This document shows positions 17,339 to 26,061 of a stretch of DNA of 64,000 nucleotides, one piece after another. The stretch spans positions 248,001-312,000 of the forward strand of contig NZ_JAHEVJ010000001.1 of the NCBI RefSeq assembly GCF_018599245.1. Reading direction: 5' to 3'. Under the pieces are notes generated by a model. It was not told where the DNA came from. It saw only the letters and a program-made list of their open reading frames with translations, and searched no databases. Every line of letters starts with the position of its first letter. The stretch's first letter is position 1. Position numbers and translations under genes: made by a program. Source of the DNA: Aliiroseovarius lamellibrachiae (lineage in GTDB: Bacteria; Pseudomonadota; Alphaproteobacteria; Rhodobacterales; Rhodobacteraceae).

Positions 17339-19024
17339 ATGGCTCTCGATGAGAAAAAAGGCATCTGGAAAAACGCGCGTGGCAAAGGTCGGCGTGTGCC
17401 CAAGGGGCGTCAGGTGGATATGGATGCGCTGGATGAAATCCTTGCCTTGTTGGGCGACCGCGCACGCCGCCGCGATCACTTGATCGAATTTTTACATTTG
17501 ATCCAAGATACTTACGGGCATTTGTCCGCCCGCCATATTCGCGCTTTGGCGCAGGAAATGGGCTTGGGTCAGGCCGAGATTTATGAGGTTGCCAGTTTTT
17601 ATGCCCACTTTGATGTGGTCAAAGAGGATGACACCCCGCCCCCCGCGCTGACCATTCGGGTCTGCGACTCGCTGTCATGTGAACTGGCCGGGGCCGAGCA
17701 GCTTCAAAAGGCGCTGGAAGACGGGTTGGATGCGTCAGAGGTTCGCGTCTTGCGCGCGCCCTGCATGGGCCGCTGTGACACAGCACCTGTGCTGGAAATC
17801 GGCCACAACCACATTGATCACGCCACACCGGAAAAGGTTCTGGCCGCGATCAAAGCGGATGACACCCACGCACATATCCCAGAATATCAAACACTTAGCG
17901 CCTATCAGGCCGAGGGTGGCTATGCCAAACTCACCGATCTGCGCGCCGGTGGGGATTGGGACAAAGTGCAAGACGAGGTGCTGACCGCTGGGCTGCGTGG
18001 CCTTGGTGGTGCGGGCTTCCCGTCGGGCAAAAAATGGGGCTTTGTTCGCATGAACGAAGGCACGCGCTATCTGGCCGTCAACGGCGACGAAGGCGAGCCG
18101 GGCACATTCAAAGACCGTTACTATCTGGAACGCACCCCGCATGAGATGCTCGAAGGTATGTTGATTGCCGCTTGGGCGGTCGAGGCGGAAACCTGTTTCA
18201 TCTATATGCGCGACGAATATCCGGCCGTGTTGAAAATCCTTGCCGATGAGATTGCCGCGCTGGAAACAGCGGGCATTGTGACCCCCGGATATATTGAACT
18301 GCGCCGGGGCGCGGGGGCGTATATCTGCGGCGAAGAAAGCGCGATGATTGAATCGATTGAGGGCAAGCGCGGCATGCCCCGTCACCGCCCGCCCTTTGTG
18401 GCGCAGGTGGGGATTTTTAACCGGCCGACGCTGGTGCACAACGTTGAAACTTTGCTTTGGGTCACGCGGATTTTGCGGGACGGCCCAGAGGTGCTGACTT
18501 CGGTTGAGAAGAACGGCCGCAAGGGTCTACGCTCGTTCTCAGTCTCTGGTCGTGTGGCCAACCCCGGTGTGCATTTGTTGCCCGCGGGATCCACCATTCT
18601 GGATGTGATTGAGGCCTGTGGCGGCATGGCGAATGGCCATGTATTTAAGGCCTATCAGCCCGGTGGGCCCTCGTCTGGATTGCTGCCAGCAGATATGTCC
18701 GACATCCCGTTGGATTTTGATATGTTGCAACCGCATGGCACCTTTATTGGCTCTGCCGCTGTGGTGGTTTTGTCGGATCAGGACAGCGTAAAAGACGCCG
18801 CGATCAACATGCTGAAATTCTTTGAGGATGAAAGCTGTGGGCAATGTACGCCGTGCCGTGTGGGCTGTGAAAAAGCCGTGAAACTGATGCAGGCGGACAG
18901 CTGGGATCAAGGGCTTTTGGGCGAGCTGTGTACCGCGATGCAGGACACGTCGATCTGTGGCTTGGGGCAGGCGGCGCCGAACCCGATTTTGCTGACGATG
19001 AAGCATTTCCCAGATGATATCTGA
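17339..19024 (+). CDS. NAD-dependent formate dehydrogenase beta subunit (NuoE-NuoF fusion)
   Basis: A 561-aa diaphorase subunit. The N-terminal third is NuoE/FdsG-like with a 2Fe-2S site of four Cys (C-x4-C in CDSLSC and C-x3-C in CMGRC). The rest is NuoF/FdsB-like, with an FMN-binding GGAGFPSGKKW segment, the NADH loop GAYICGEES, and a 4Fe-4S motif ESCGQCTPC near the C terminus. It closely resembles the beta subunit of tungsten formate dehydrogenase 1 of Methylorubrum as I remember it, which passes formate electrons to NAD. The catalytic alpha subunit, fdhD and cofactor genes are not adjacent, which is odd. ATG 17339 has GGAG six bases before it; ATG 17327 is possible. A terminator follows at 19073. 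Confidence 0.88.
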   Translation: MALDEKKGIWKNARGKGRRVPKGRQVDMDALDEILALLGDRARRRDHLIEFLHLIQDTYGHLSARHIRALAQEMGLGQAEIYEVASFYAHFDVVKEDDTPPPALTIRVCDSLSCELAGAEQLQKALEDGLDASEVRVLRAPCMGRCDTAPVLEIGHNHIDHATPEKVLAAIKADDTHAHIPEYQTLSAYQAEGGYAKLTDLRAGGDWDKVQDEVLTAGLRGLGGAGFPSGKKWGFVRMNEGTRYLAVNGDEGEPGTFKDRYYLERTPHEMLEGMLIAAWAVEAETCFIYMRDEYPAVLKILADEIAALETAGIVTPGYIELRRGAGAYICGEESAMIESIEGKRGMPRHRPPFVAQVGIFNRPTLVHNVETLLWVTRILRDGPEVLTSVEKNGRKGLRSFSVSGRVANPGVHLLPAGSTILDVIEACGGMANGHVFKAYQPGGPSSGLLPADMSDIPLDFDMLQPHGTFIGSAAVVVLSDQDSVKDAAINMLKFFEDESCGQCTPCRVGCEKAVKLMQADSWDQGLLGELCTAMQDTSICGLGQAAPNPILLTMKHFPDDI

Positions 19025-19072
19025 CGATATCTAAGGGTGTGACGCCTATGGGCGCAGTAAAAGATAGATGAA

Positions 19073-19106
19073 ACGCGCGGCAGGGCAACTTGCCGTGCGT
19101 TTTCAT
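19073..19106 (+). terminator. Rho-independent terminator after the FDH beta gene
   Basis: A ten-pair stem ACGCGCGGCA / TGCCGTGCGT (one G-U pair) with an 8-base loop is followed by TTTTCATTTT, 50 bp after the stop. It closes the formate dehydrogenase gene as a single-gene transcript, which supports the view that no alpha subunit follows. Confidence 0.85.
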
Positions 19107-19198
19107 TTTAAGTCTTTGCGCTGTGTTTTGACGGCTACCCGGCCGGTTCCGTCAACGTCAGGCTTGACCCACACAGCGAACCTGCGCATCGATTGGGC

Positions 19199-19834
19199 AT
19201 GATGACATCTCTGTTTCCCGCCTATCTTGGCCTCGCGATTGCGCTGATCTATTTGCCCTTTACCAATGGGGGCGTGTCGTGGCGGCGATCCATCCACAAA
19301 ACGCTGCCGCTTTTGCTGTTCGCACTGGCCGCCTACCTCACGGATGCGCCCGCGTTTTTGGTGGCGGGATTGTTCTTATCCGCGCTCGGGGATTTTGGGC
19401 TGTCACGCGACGGGAACAGCGCGTTTCTTTACGGATTGTCCGCCTTTGCGTTGGCGCATGTGCTTTATATCCTTCACTTTTTGTCATTGGCCCACGCCCC
19501 CTTGTGGGAGGTGTTTAGCGTCGCCCCCATGCCCGCCATCGCCTTGCTTGCCTTGCTTGTGTCGACCGAACTTTGGCTTGCCCCGCACACCGGCGCCCTG
19601 GGGCTTCCGGTGCGGATCTATGTGATGGTGATTGGCGCGATGGGTCTGTCTGTTCTGATGATCCCTGTGGGGCTAAGCACCTTGGGGGCGGGGCTTTTCA
19701 TCCTGTCTGATCTGATCCTCGCGGTAGAGCTTTTTCGCATGAAAGAGGATCACCCGCAAAAGCCCCTCGCAGGGTATCTTGTGTGGGTCTTTTACATTGC
19801 CGGGCAGGGGCTGATCCTGTTTGGTGGCATCTGA
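19199..19834 (+). CDS. YhhN-family lysoplasmalogenase-like membrane protein
   Basis: A 211-aa polytopic protein with about seven to eight hydrophobic segments. It matches the YhhN/TMEM86 family in size and in the A-D-x-x-L-x x-G-D motifs: FLSALGDFGLS near residue 65 and FILSDLILAV near 170, which supply the conserved intramembrane acidic residues. Family members cleave the vinyl-ether bond of lysoplasmalogens; in bacteria without plasmalogens the substrate is uncertain. ATG 19199 is chosen over a TTG six bases upstream; the Shine-Dalgarno sequence is weak. It stands between a terminator and ftsY. Confidence 0.8.
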   Translation: MMTSLFPAYLGLAIALIYLPFTNGGVSWRRSIHKTLPLLLFALAAYLTDAPAFLVAGLFLSALGDFGLSRDGNSAFLYGLSAFALAHVLYILHFLSLAHAPLWEVFSVAPMPAIALLALLVSTELWLAPHTGALGLPVRIYVMVIGAMGLSVLMIPVGLSTLGAGLFILSDLILAVELFRMKEDHPQKPLAGYLVWVFYIAGQGLILFGGI

Positions 19835-19927
19835 GGCATTCTCGCGACTTAAACGGCCACAGATCGGCTGACCTCTTCCATCTGCGCCCATTGTGTCTTA
19901 GGTGATGGGAAAGAACCGGAGGCACCT

Positions 19928-21184
19928 ATGGCGTTTTTCTCAAAGCTCAAGGATCGTTTGTTTAAATCCTCGTCCAAGCTCGAAGAGGGGCTTGAGGCGA
20001 TTGTCGAGGACGGCGGCGAAGAAGAGGTGGTGGCAGATGCGCCGCAGCCGGATGTCGTGCCCGTGGAACGCGACGGTGCCGCCCAAGAGGGTGTCGTCGA
20101 CGATGCGATTGACGATGGCCCCGCGCAGCCCCCGGTCGACATCAGTGCCCATGATGGGGCGCCCGTTGAAGACAATACGCCCGCGCCCGCGCCCGTGAAA
20201 TCAGCCCCACAGGCCGAAGAGATCACGACACCGGCAATCCCACCGGCAATCCCAGAGAGCGCCTCCCCCGCCAAACCCACCGAGAAACCGGGCCTGATTG
20301 GGCGCATGCTGGGCCGCAGTGGCGCCACCAGCGCGCCAAGCGCTGTCACCCGCCGTTTGGTGGATGACGACATGCTTGAAAACCTCGAAGACCTGATGAT
20401 CACCTCTGATATGGGCGTCGATACCGCGATGCGCGTGACGGCCAATATTTCGGCGGCGCATTTCGGTAAGAAGCTGTCGGTGGATGAAATCAAAACCGTG
20501 TTGGCCGGCGAAGTGACCCGCATTATGGACCCCGTCGCCGTGCCGATGCCAATCTATCCCAAGCGCCCCCAAGTGGTGCTGGTGGTTGGCGTGAACGGGG
20601 CTGGGAAAACCACCACCATCGGCAAGCTCGCCAGCCAGTTTACCGCCGCTGGGAAAAAGGTGGTGATCGCTGCGGGCGACACATTCCGCGCCGCCGCGGT
20701 CGAGCAGTTGCAGGTCTGGGGGGATCGCGCCGGTGTGCCAGTTTTAACCGCCCCCGAAGGGTCCGATCCGGCCTCGTTGGCCTATGATGCGATGACAAAA
20801 GCCGAAGAAGATGGTGCCGATCTTTTGATGATCGACACCGCAGGGCGCTTGCAAAACCGCTCTGATCTGATGGAAGAACTTGCCAAAATTGTCCGTGTTA
20901 TCAAAAAGAAAGACGACACCGCCCCGCACAACACCCTGCTTGTGCTTGATGCCACCACCGGCCAAAACGCGCTCAGCCAAGTGGGCACCTTCCGACAGCT
21001 CGCCGATGTCTCTGGCCTCGTGATGACCAAACTCGACGGCACCGCAAAAGGCGGGGTTCTGGTGGCGCTGGCGGATAAATTTGCGCTGCCCATCCACGCC
21101 ATCGGGGTCGGCGAACAGATCGACGACCTTGCCCCATTTGACCCGGAAGAATTTGCAAACGCCCTGATCGGCATCGCGCCCTAA
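19928..21184 (+). CDS. ftsY: Signal recognition particle receptor FtsY
   Basis: SRP GTPase of 418 aa that docks SRP-ribosome complexes at the membrane for co-translational insertion. It has an acidic, low-complexity A domain (about 1-120), a helical N domain (about 130-205) and a G domain. The G domain contains the P-loop GVNGAGKTTT at 221-230, DTFRAAA at 251-257, the DTAGRLQ motif, and TKLDGTAKGG near the C terminus. A strong CCGGAGG lies six bases before ATG 19928. It is followed by a GC-rich dispersed element rather than a classical terminator. Confidence 0.97.
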   Translation: MAFFSKLKDRLFKSSSKLEEGLEAIVEDGGEEEVVADAPQPDVVPVERDGAAQEGVVDDAIDDGPAQPPVDISAHDGAPVEDNTPAPAPVKSAPQAEEITTPAIPPAIPESASPAKPTEKPGLIGRMLGRSGATSAPSAVTRRLVDDDMLENLEDLMITSDMGVDTAMRVTANISAAHFGKKLSVDEIKTVLAGEVTRIMDPVAVPMPIYPKRPQVVLVVGVNGAGKTTTIGKLASQFTAAGKKVVIAAGDTFRAAAVEQLQVWGDRAGVPVLTAPEGSDPASLAYDAMTKAEEDGADLLMIDTAGRLQNRSDLMEELAKIVRVIKKKDDTAPHNTLLVLDATTGQNALSQVGTFRQLADVSGLVMTKLDGTAKGGVLVALADKFALPIHAIGVGEQIDDLAPFDPEEFANALIGIAP

Positions 21185-21199
21185 TCTTCCTCTTTCCCT

Positions 21200-21237
21200 A
21201 AATATCCCACGGGGGTCTGGGGGTGTGAAACCCCCAG
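21200..21237 (+). repeat. GC-rich dispersed element, copy D
   Basis: Begins AAATATCCCACGGGGG and ends in a hairpin CTGGGGG / CCCCCAG (21217-21237) 15 bp after the ftsY stop, preceded by CTCTTTCCCT. It is a divergent member of the family seen at 35086, 55058 and 62793. It has a stem but no T-run, so it may act as a 3'-end structure for ftsY. Confidence 0.65.
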
Positions 21238-21246
21238 CTGACTGAC

Positions 21247-22149
21247 ATGAGCGATTGGCTAATTTCCCTTGAAGGCACAGAGGCCGGGCATCAACTTGCC
21301 CTGATCCTCGCGCTGACGGCAGCCTTTCTTCACGCGCTTTTTGGGGCTTTGCAAAAGGGCCGACATGATCCGTGGCTGTCGCGCGGGGCTATTGACCTTT
21401 CCTATGGCATTATCGCCGCCCCCTTTGCACTGTTTGTGGTGCCGTGGCCAGAACCGCATATGTGGCCCATTTTTGCCGCGGTGTTTGTGGTGCATGTGGG
21501 CTATAAGCTTGCGCAAAGCTACACCTATGCGCTTGGCTCTTACACGGTGGTTTACCCTGTGGTGCGTGGCACCGGGCCGCTTTTTACGGTCATTGGGGCG
21601 GGGTTTATCTTTGGCGAAAGCTACAGCTTGGCCCAATGGGCCGGGGTCTTTGCCCTTTTGGCGGGGATCTATGCGCTGGCGGTTTATAACCTGAAACACT
21701 GGCATCTTGGACGCGCGTTGCTGAAGCCCGCGCTGGCGATGGCGGTGCTGACGGGGCTGTTTGTCGCGGCCTACACCACGCTGGATGCCTACGGCATTCG
21801 CGCAACCATGAACCCCTTCACCTTCCTTGCTTGGTTTTTCTTTATCGACGGGTTTTTCATGCCGGTCATCGCGGGCGTGCGCTGGTGGAACATGGCCGAT
21901 CGCCCGGCCCTTGGCCCCTTAATGGGGCGCGGGGTGTTGGGCGCCTTTGTGGCTTACGCAAGCTTTGGGTCGATCATGATGGCCACCCGCCTTGATAGCG
22001 TGGGCGAGGCCGCGGTGTTGCGCGAAACATCTACCGTTTTTGCCGCCCTCATCGGCTGGTTGGTGCTGGGCGAAAAAGTTGGACCGCGCCGCGTTGCGAT
22101 GATGGCTTTGATTGCCGCGGGCGCCGTGTTAGTCGAGATGGGCGGATAA
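21247..22149 (+). CDS. EamA/DMT-superfamily transporter
   Basis: A 300-aa drug/metabolite transporter-type protein with ten predicted membrane segments arranged as two EamA halves (about 15-145 and 160-295). The second half carries the typical ASFGSIMMATR and E-x-x-x-V-x-A-A-x-x-G-W-L-V-L-G-E-K pattern. The substrate is not readable. It is the first gene after ftsY and lies 9 bp upstream of yciB, so the two are probably cotranscribed. ATG 21247 has only a poor Shine-Dalgarno sequence. Confidence 0.85.
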   Translation: MSDWLISLEGTEAGHQLALILALTAAFLHALFGALQKGRHDPWLSRGAIDLSYGIIAAPFALFVVPWPEPHMWPIFAAVFVVHVGYKLAQSYTYALGSYTVVYPVVRGTGPLFTVIGAGFIFGESYSLAQWAGVFALLAGIYALAVYNLKHWHLGRALLKPALAMAVLTGLFVAAYTTLDAYGIRATMNPFTFLAWFFFIDGFFMPVIAGVRWWNMADRPALGPLMGRGVLGAFVAYASFGSIMMATRLDSVGEAAVLRETSTVFAALIGWLVLGEKVGPRRVAMMALIAAGAVLVEMGG

Positions 22150-22158
22150 GGAGCAGAC

Positions 22159-22776
22159 ATGACCGAGCAAGACCAACAGACAAAACCCGTGAACCCAACA
22201 TTGAAAATGGTGCTGGAATATGGGCCGATTATCCTTTTCTTTGTGGCCTATACCTTCTTGAAAGATCGTAGTTTTCTGGTCGCGGGTACGGAATATTCAG
22301 GCTTTGTTGCGGTCACCGCACTGTTCATCCCGGTGCTGGCGCTGGCCACTTTGGGCATGTGGAAGCTGACCGGGCATCTGTCGAAAATGCAGGTGATGAC
22401 CCTGATCTTGGTGGTGGTCTTTGGCGGATTGTCGATCTGGTTCAATGACGAGCGGTTCTTTAAGATGAAACCCACCATGATTTACCTGTTGTTTGCGGGC
22501 ATTCTGGGGTTTGGCTTGATGCGCGGGCAAAGCTACCTCGAAGGGGTGTTGGACGCTGCCCTGCCGCTGAAACGCGAAGGCTGGATGATCCTGACCAAGC
22601 GCTTGATGTTCTTTTTCATCGGACTTGCCATCGCCAACGAGGTGATCTGGCGCATGATGACAACCGATGCTTGGGTGAATTTCAAAACCTTTGGTCTGCC
22701 CCTTGGAACCCTTGCGTTTTTCATGGCGCAGGGTGGGTTGTTCAAACGCTATTCCACCGAAGAGGACGGCGAATAA
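22159..22776 (+). CDS. yciB: Inner membrane protein YciB (septation protein A)
   Basis: A 205-aa protein with five to six membrane segments matching the YciB/IspZ family. The EYGPIILFFVAYTF start, the N-D-E-R-F-F-K-M-K-P-T segment near residue 93, and the WMILTKRLMFFF region are typical. It affects envelope integrity and cell division in enterobacteria. An AAGGAG site precedes ATG 22159. It follows the EamA gene by 9 bp. The long downstream gap holds the metZ riboswitch. Confidence 0.93.
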   Translation: MTEQDQQTKPVNPTLKMVLEYGPIILFFVAYTFLKDRSFLVAGTEYSGFVAVTALFIPVLALATLGMWKLTGHLSKMQVMTLILVVVFGGLSIWFNDERFFKMKPTMIYLLFAGILGFGLMRGQSYLEGVLDAALPLKREGWMILTKRLMFFFIGLAIANEVIWRMMTTDAWVNFKTFGLPLGTLAFFMAQGGLFKRYSTEEDGE

Positions 22777-22848
22777 GACCAGCCCAAAGTGGCGCTTGGG
22801 GGGCAGCCATGAGGGTTGACGCCCATTTGCCCACAAGCTAGGCAGGTT

Positions 22849-22932
22849 TCGTGGCGATTTGTTTACCGGATTGCGGGCCACACAAAGCGTTCAGATCAGA
22901 ACCGCTTTATTAAATAATTCCGCTAAAGAGGT
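22849..22932 (+). promoter_or_regulatory. SAM-II riboswitch
   Basis: The SAM-II (metA motif) core can be read. The P1 stem GTGGC (22851-22855) / GCCAC (22877-22881) encloses GATTTG, CCGGATTGC. The 3' pseudoknot strand CGCTAAAGAGG is at 22921-22931. Between P1 and that strand an extra hairpin AAAGCG / CGCTTT (22884-22908) is inserted, in place of the short linker of the minimal form. It lies 80 bp upstream of metZ with a terminator between, so S-adenosylmethionine should lower metZ expression. I could not compute the fold. Confidence 0.88.
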
Positions 22933-22959
22933 CAGGGACACGCGGCGGATGCCGTATTC

Positions 22960-22996
22960 AGCCCCCGACGCTCTGCGGTTGGGGGCTTTGTTGTTT
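22960..22996 (+). terminator. Intrinsic terminator between SAM-II aptamer and metZ
   Basis: Stem AGCCCCC / GGGGGCT with a 14-base loop, followed by TTTGTTGTTT and ending 14 bp before the metZ start codon. Lying between the aptamer and the gene, it is the likely expression platform of the riboswitch (transcription attenuation). Confidence 0.87.
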
Positions 22997-23010
22997 GAAA
23001 GGACCAGACA

Positions 23011-24204
23011 ATGACAAATGCGAATAAGTGCAATTGGAATAAACGCACGGCGGCCGTGCATGGCGGCACACGCCGCAGCCAATATGGCGAAGTCAGCGAA
23101 GCGATGTTTCTGACCCAGGCGTTTGTCTATGACACCGCCGAAGCCGCCGAGCAGCGCTTTATCAAAAGTGGCCCGGATGAATTCATCTATGCCCGTTACG
23201 GCAACCCCACCAATCGCATGTTCGAAGACCGTTTGGCCGCCCTTGAAGGCACCGAAGATGCGTTCGCCTGTGCCTCTGGCATGGCGGCGGTCAACGGCGC
23301 GTTGATGGCGCTGACCAAAGCGGGTGATCACGTTGTCTCGTCCCGCGCTTTGTTTGGATCCTGCCTTTATGTGCTTGAGGATATCTTGGGCCGGTTCGGT
23401 GTGGAAATTACCTTGGTTGACGGCACGGATAACGCGGCATGGGAGGCGGCGATCCGCGAAGACACCAGCGTTGTGTTCCTTGAGGCGATCTCAAACCCGA
23501 CGCTAGAGGTGATTGACCTTGCGCATGTGGTCAAACTCGCCCATGCCAAGGGCGCTTTGGTGGTGGTTGATAACGCCATGCCAACCCCGGTCTTTTCCTA
23601 TGCCACCCGTTTGGGCGCCGATTTGGTGGTCTATTCGACCACAAAACATGTGGACGGGCAGGGGCGGATGCTGGGCGGGGCCATCTGTGGCTCGCGCGAA
23701 TTGATCCGTGGACCGATTGAAACCTATGTCAAACACACCGGCGGGGCGATCAACCCCTTTGCGGCCTGGACCCACCTTAAGGCCCTTGAAACCATGGATC
23801 TTCGCGTGCGAACGCAGGCCGAAAGCGCGATGCAGATTGCCGAGGCTCTGGCCGGTCACGACAAGCTAAGCGACATGCGTTATCCGCAACACCCCAGCCA
23901 TCCCGAACATGCGATTGCGATGCAGCAATCGCCCTCGGGCGGGACTGTGCTTGCGATTGAGGTCAAAGGCGGCAAGGACGCGTGTTTCCGGTTCCTGAAC
24001 GCGCTGGAGATTTTCACGATCTCAAACAACTTCGCCGACAGCAAGTCCATCGCCACACATCCCGCCACCACCACGCACCAACGCCTGCCGCAAGAGCAAA
24101 AAGACACCCTTGGAATTTCCGACGGTCTGGTGCGCTTGTCGATTGGCCTTGAGGACGTGGAAGATCTGATCCGCGATCTGGAACGTGGCCTAAACGCGGT
24201 CTGA
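23011..24204 (+). CDS. metZ: O-succinylhomoserine sulfhydrylase
   Basis: PLP enzyme of the Cys/Met metabolism family, 397 aa. It makes homocysteine directly from O-succinylhomoserine and sulfide. The PLP-binding lysine is Lys212 in STTKHVDGQG. Other family sites are ARYGNPTN (61-68), CASGMAAV near 87-94, and DNAMPTP (187-193). The preceding SAM-II riboswitch and terminator agree with methionine-pathway control. The N terminus, with an NKCNWNKRTAAVHGG-type start, is as in alphaproteobacterial MetZ. ATG 23011 follows AAAGGACC. Confidence 0.95.
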   Translation: MTNANKCNWNKRTAAVHGGTRRSQYGEVSEAMFLTQAFVYDTAEAAEQRFIKSGPDEFIYARYGNPTNRMFEDRLAALEGTEDAFACASGMAAVNGALMALTKAGDHVVSSRALFGSCLYVLEDILGRFGVEITLVDGTDNAAWEAAIREDTSVVFLEAISNPTLEVIDLAHVVKLAHAKGALVVVDNAMPTPVFSYATRLGADLVVYSTTKHVDGQGRMLGGAICGSRELIRGPIETYVKHTGGAINPFAAWTHLKALETMDLRVRTQAESAMQIAEALAGHDKLSDMRYPQHPSHPEHAIAMQQSPSGGTVLAIEVKGGKDACFRFLNALEIFTISNNFADSKSIATHPATTTHQRLPQEQKDTLGISDGLVRLSIGLEDVEDLIRDLERGLNAV

Positions 24205-24287
24205 TTTGTCGCATCTTAGCCAGTGCGTTTGGCAAATACGTGGCAAACCGGATAAGGTAAGATAGGCGTCAGGGTCGGGAGGCCACG

Positions 24288-25412
24288 GTGAATCAGATGA
24301 AACGCGGGTCAGGAATGGCATCAGATCGGGACGAAGCCCCCAATCGGGATGAAGCAAAAGCGGCTTTGGCCACGCTGAAGGCATGGGCGGCCAAGGCCGA
24401 CCCTGTCGAAGTGGCCGGGCTTGATCCCTCGATTGCGCGGCTTTTGCCCGGTGGCGAGGTGTCAAATTACCCCGCATTGCGCCGCGAATATCCGCAAGAT
24501 TTTCAACCCGACGCGACCTATAAAGCCTCGATGCCGGACTTGCAAAATGGCCCGGCAAGCCTGATCCAGGGGGCCAAACGCCACATCCAGCACGTCGGGA
24601 TTTCCAATTTCCGCCTGCCGCTGCGCTTTCACACCCGCGATGGGTCGAATGTGACGTTGGAAACCTCGGTCACCGGCAGTGTCAGCCTTGAGGCGGGCAA
24701 AAAGGGCATCAACATGTCGCGCATTATGCGCAGCTTTTATCAACACGCGGAAAAGACCTTTTCCTTTGATGTGATCGAAGCGGCCCTTGACGGGTATAAA
24801 ACCGATCTGGAAAGCTTGGATGCGCGGATTGAAATGCGCTTTTCCTATCCTGCCAAGGTGGAAAGCCTGCGTTCTGGCCTGATGGGGTATCAATATTACG
24901 ACATCGCGCTTGAGCTGTTTGAGCATAATGGGCGGCGCAAGAAATTCATGCATTTGGACTATGTCTATAGCTCCACTTGCCCGTGTTCACTGGAACTTTC
25001 CGAACATGCGCGCCAGCAGCGCGGCCAATTGGCGACCCCGCATTCTCAGCGGTCTGTGGCGCGGATTTCGGTGGAAAAGATCCATCAGCCGGGCAACACG
25101 CTGTGGTTCGAAGATCTGATCGACATGTGTCGTGTGGCCGTGCCAACCGAGACGCAGGTGATGGTGAAGCGCGAAGATGAACAGGCGTTTGCTGAACTGA
25201 ATGCCGCCAATCCGATCTTTGTCGAAGATGCCACGCGGCTGTTTTGTGAGCAATTGCAACAAGACCCAAGGATCGGCGATTTCCGGGTGGTGGCCAGCCA
25301 CCAAGAAAGCCTGCACAGCCATGATGCAGTGTCTATCCTGACCGAAGGCGCAACATTTGAGGCGCAATCGCTGGATCCCAAACTGTTTTCAACCCTGTTC
25401 CATGTGGGCTGA
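24288..25412 (+). CDS. folE2: GTP cyclohydrolase FolE2 (type IB)
   Basis: A 374-aa GCYH-IB enzyme that opens GTP to dihydroneopterin triphosphate, the first step of folate synthesis. The tunnelling-fold core includes the catalytic/metal Cys in SSTCPCSLELSEH and the SHDAVS segment near the C terminus. The 70-residue N-terminal extension is Asp/Ala rich. GTG 24288 is chosen because GGGAGG ends five bases before it; ATG 24297 or 24315 would leave poor spacing. FolE2 can work with metals other than zinc, and in many bacteria is induced by zinc limitation; no Zur box was identified. FolB and FolP are encoded at 38720-40611. Confidence 0.94.
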   Translation: MNQMKRGSGMASDRDEAPNRDEAKAALATLKAWAAKADPVEVAGLDPSIARLLPGGEVSNYPALRREYPQDFQPDATYKASMPDLQNGPASLIQGAKRHIQHVGISNFRLPLRFHTRDGSNVTLETSVTGSVSLEAGKKGINMSRIMRSFYQHAEKTFSFDVIEAALDGYKTDLESLDARIEMRFSYPAKVESLRSGLMGYQYYDIALELFEHNGRRKKFMHLDYVYSSTCPCSLELSEHARQQRGQLATPHSQRSVARISVEKIHQPGNTLWFEDLIDMCRVAVPTETQVMVKREDEQAFAELNAANPIFVEDATRLFCEQLQQDPRIGDFRVVASHQESLHSHDAVSILTEGATFEAQSLDPKLFSTLFHVG

Positions 25413-25573
25413 CGGCGTCTGAAAAGACAAAGAAAACCATCAACCTATCAGATCAGCGCGGTTGCGCCTTGTGCATGGCGGGGTTGCGGCATCAGATCTG
25501 GTCGCCGTCGAGGCGGCCCCCTATCTAGGTCGCAACCGGGGACAGCCCCCACAGATATGCGACGAGGTTTCCA

Positions 25574-25813
25574 ATGGCTACGCAAGCAACAAACATTCCA
25601 ATGCCCTCCCGTCAGGCCAGTTTTGGGCTGCGTGCGCGGTTGACACAATGGGTCGGCGCGTTCTGGCAAGCGCTTGAAGATCAAGCAAACAATGGGCGTT
25701 TTGCAACCACCATCCGCCTCTTGGAAGCGAAAAGTGATGCGGAACTGGCAGATTTGGGCCTGACCCGCGATGAGATCCCGCAATATGCAATGCGGCAGAT
25801 GTATTACATCTAA
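25574..25813 (+). CDS. DUF1127 small protein
   Basis: A 79-aa protein with a C-terminal DUF1127 motif (AKSDAELADLGLTRDEIPQY, about residues 52-71). DUF1127 proteins are small, basic, RNA-binding or regulatory in alphaproteobacteria; some act with sRNAs in phosphate and carbon turnover. The 30 N-terminal residues are a polar leader followed by a Trp-rich amphipathic helix (QWVGAFWQAL). ATG 25574 follows GACGAGGTTTCC. A strong terminator at 25870 shows that it is a single-gene transcript. Confidence 0.85.
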   Translation: MATQATNIPMPSRQASFGLRARLTQWVGAFWQALEDQANNGRFATTIRLLEAKSDAELADLGLTRDEIPQYAMRQMYYI

Positions 25814-25869
25814 CATCTCTTATCAGCGACCCGGTTCGGGCCGTTCCAAAGATGAGAAGAACCCAGACC

Positions 25870-25902
25870 AAAAGCCCACAGATCGCTGTGGGCTTTTGCG
25901 TT
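25870..25902 (+). terminator. Terminator after the DUF1127 gene
   Basis: Perfect 12-bp stem AAAAGCCCACAG / CTGTGGGCTTTT with an ATCG tetraloop, then TTTTGCGTTT. Symmetric A and T runs allow bidirectional action. Nothing else is visible between it and trkH (25903-26061). Confidence 0.92.
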
Positions 25903-26061
25903 TCATGGCGGGCGTTGCTGTGGTCACGCGTGAAGAACACCGCCGAATGCCGTGGTGCTGCCGACCTTGGGGTGGTGTTGAAGGCATAGGTGGGAATTTG
26001 TCTTTGCAGGCGCGGCGGATACGGGTTGACACTCGGCACCCGGAACGCCAACCCTGCGCCT

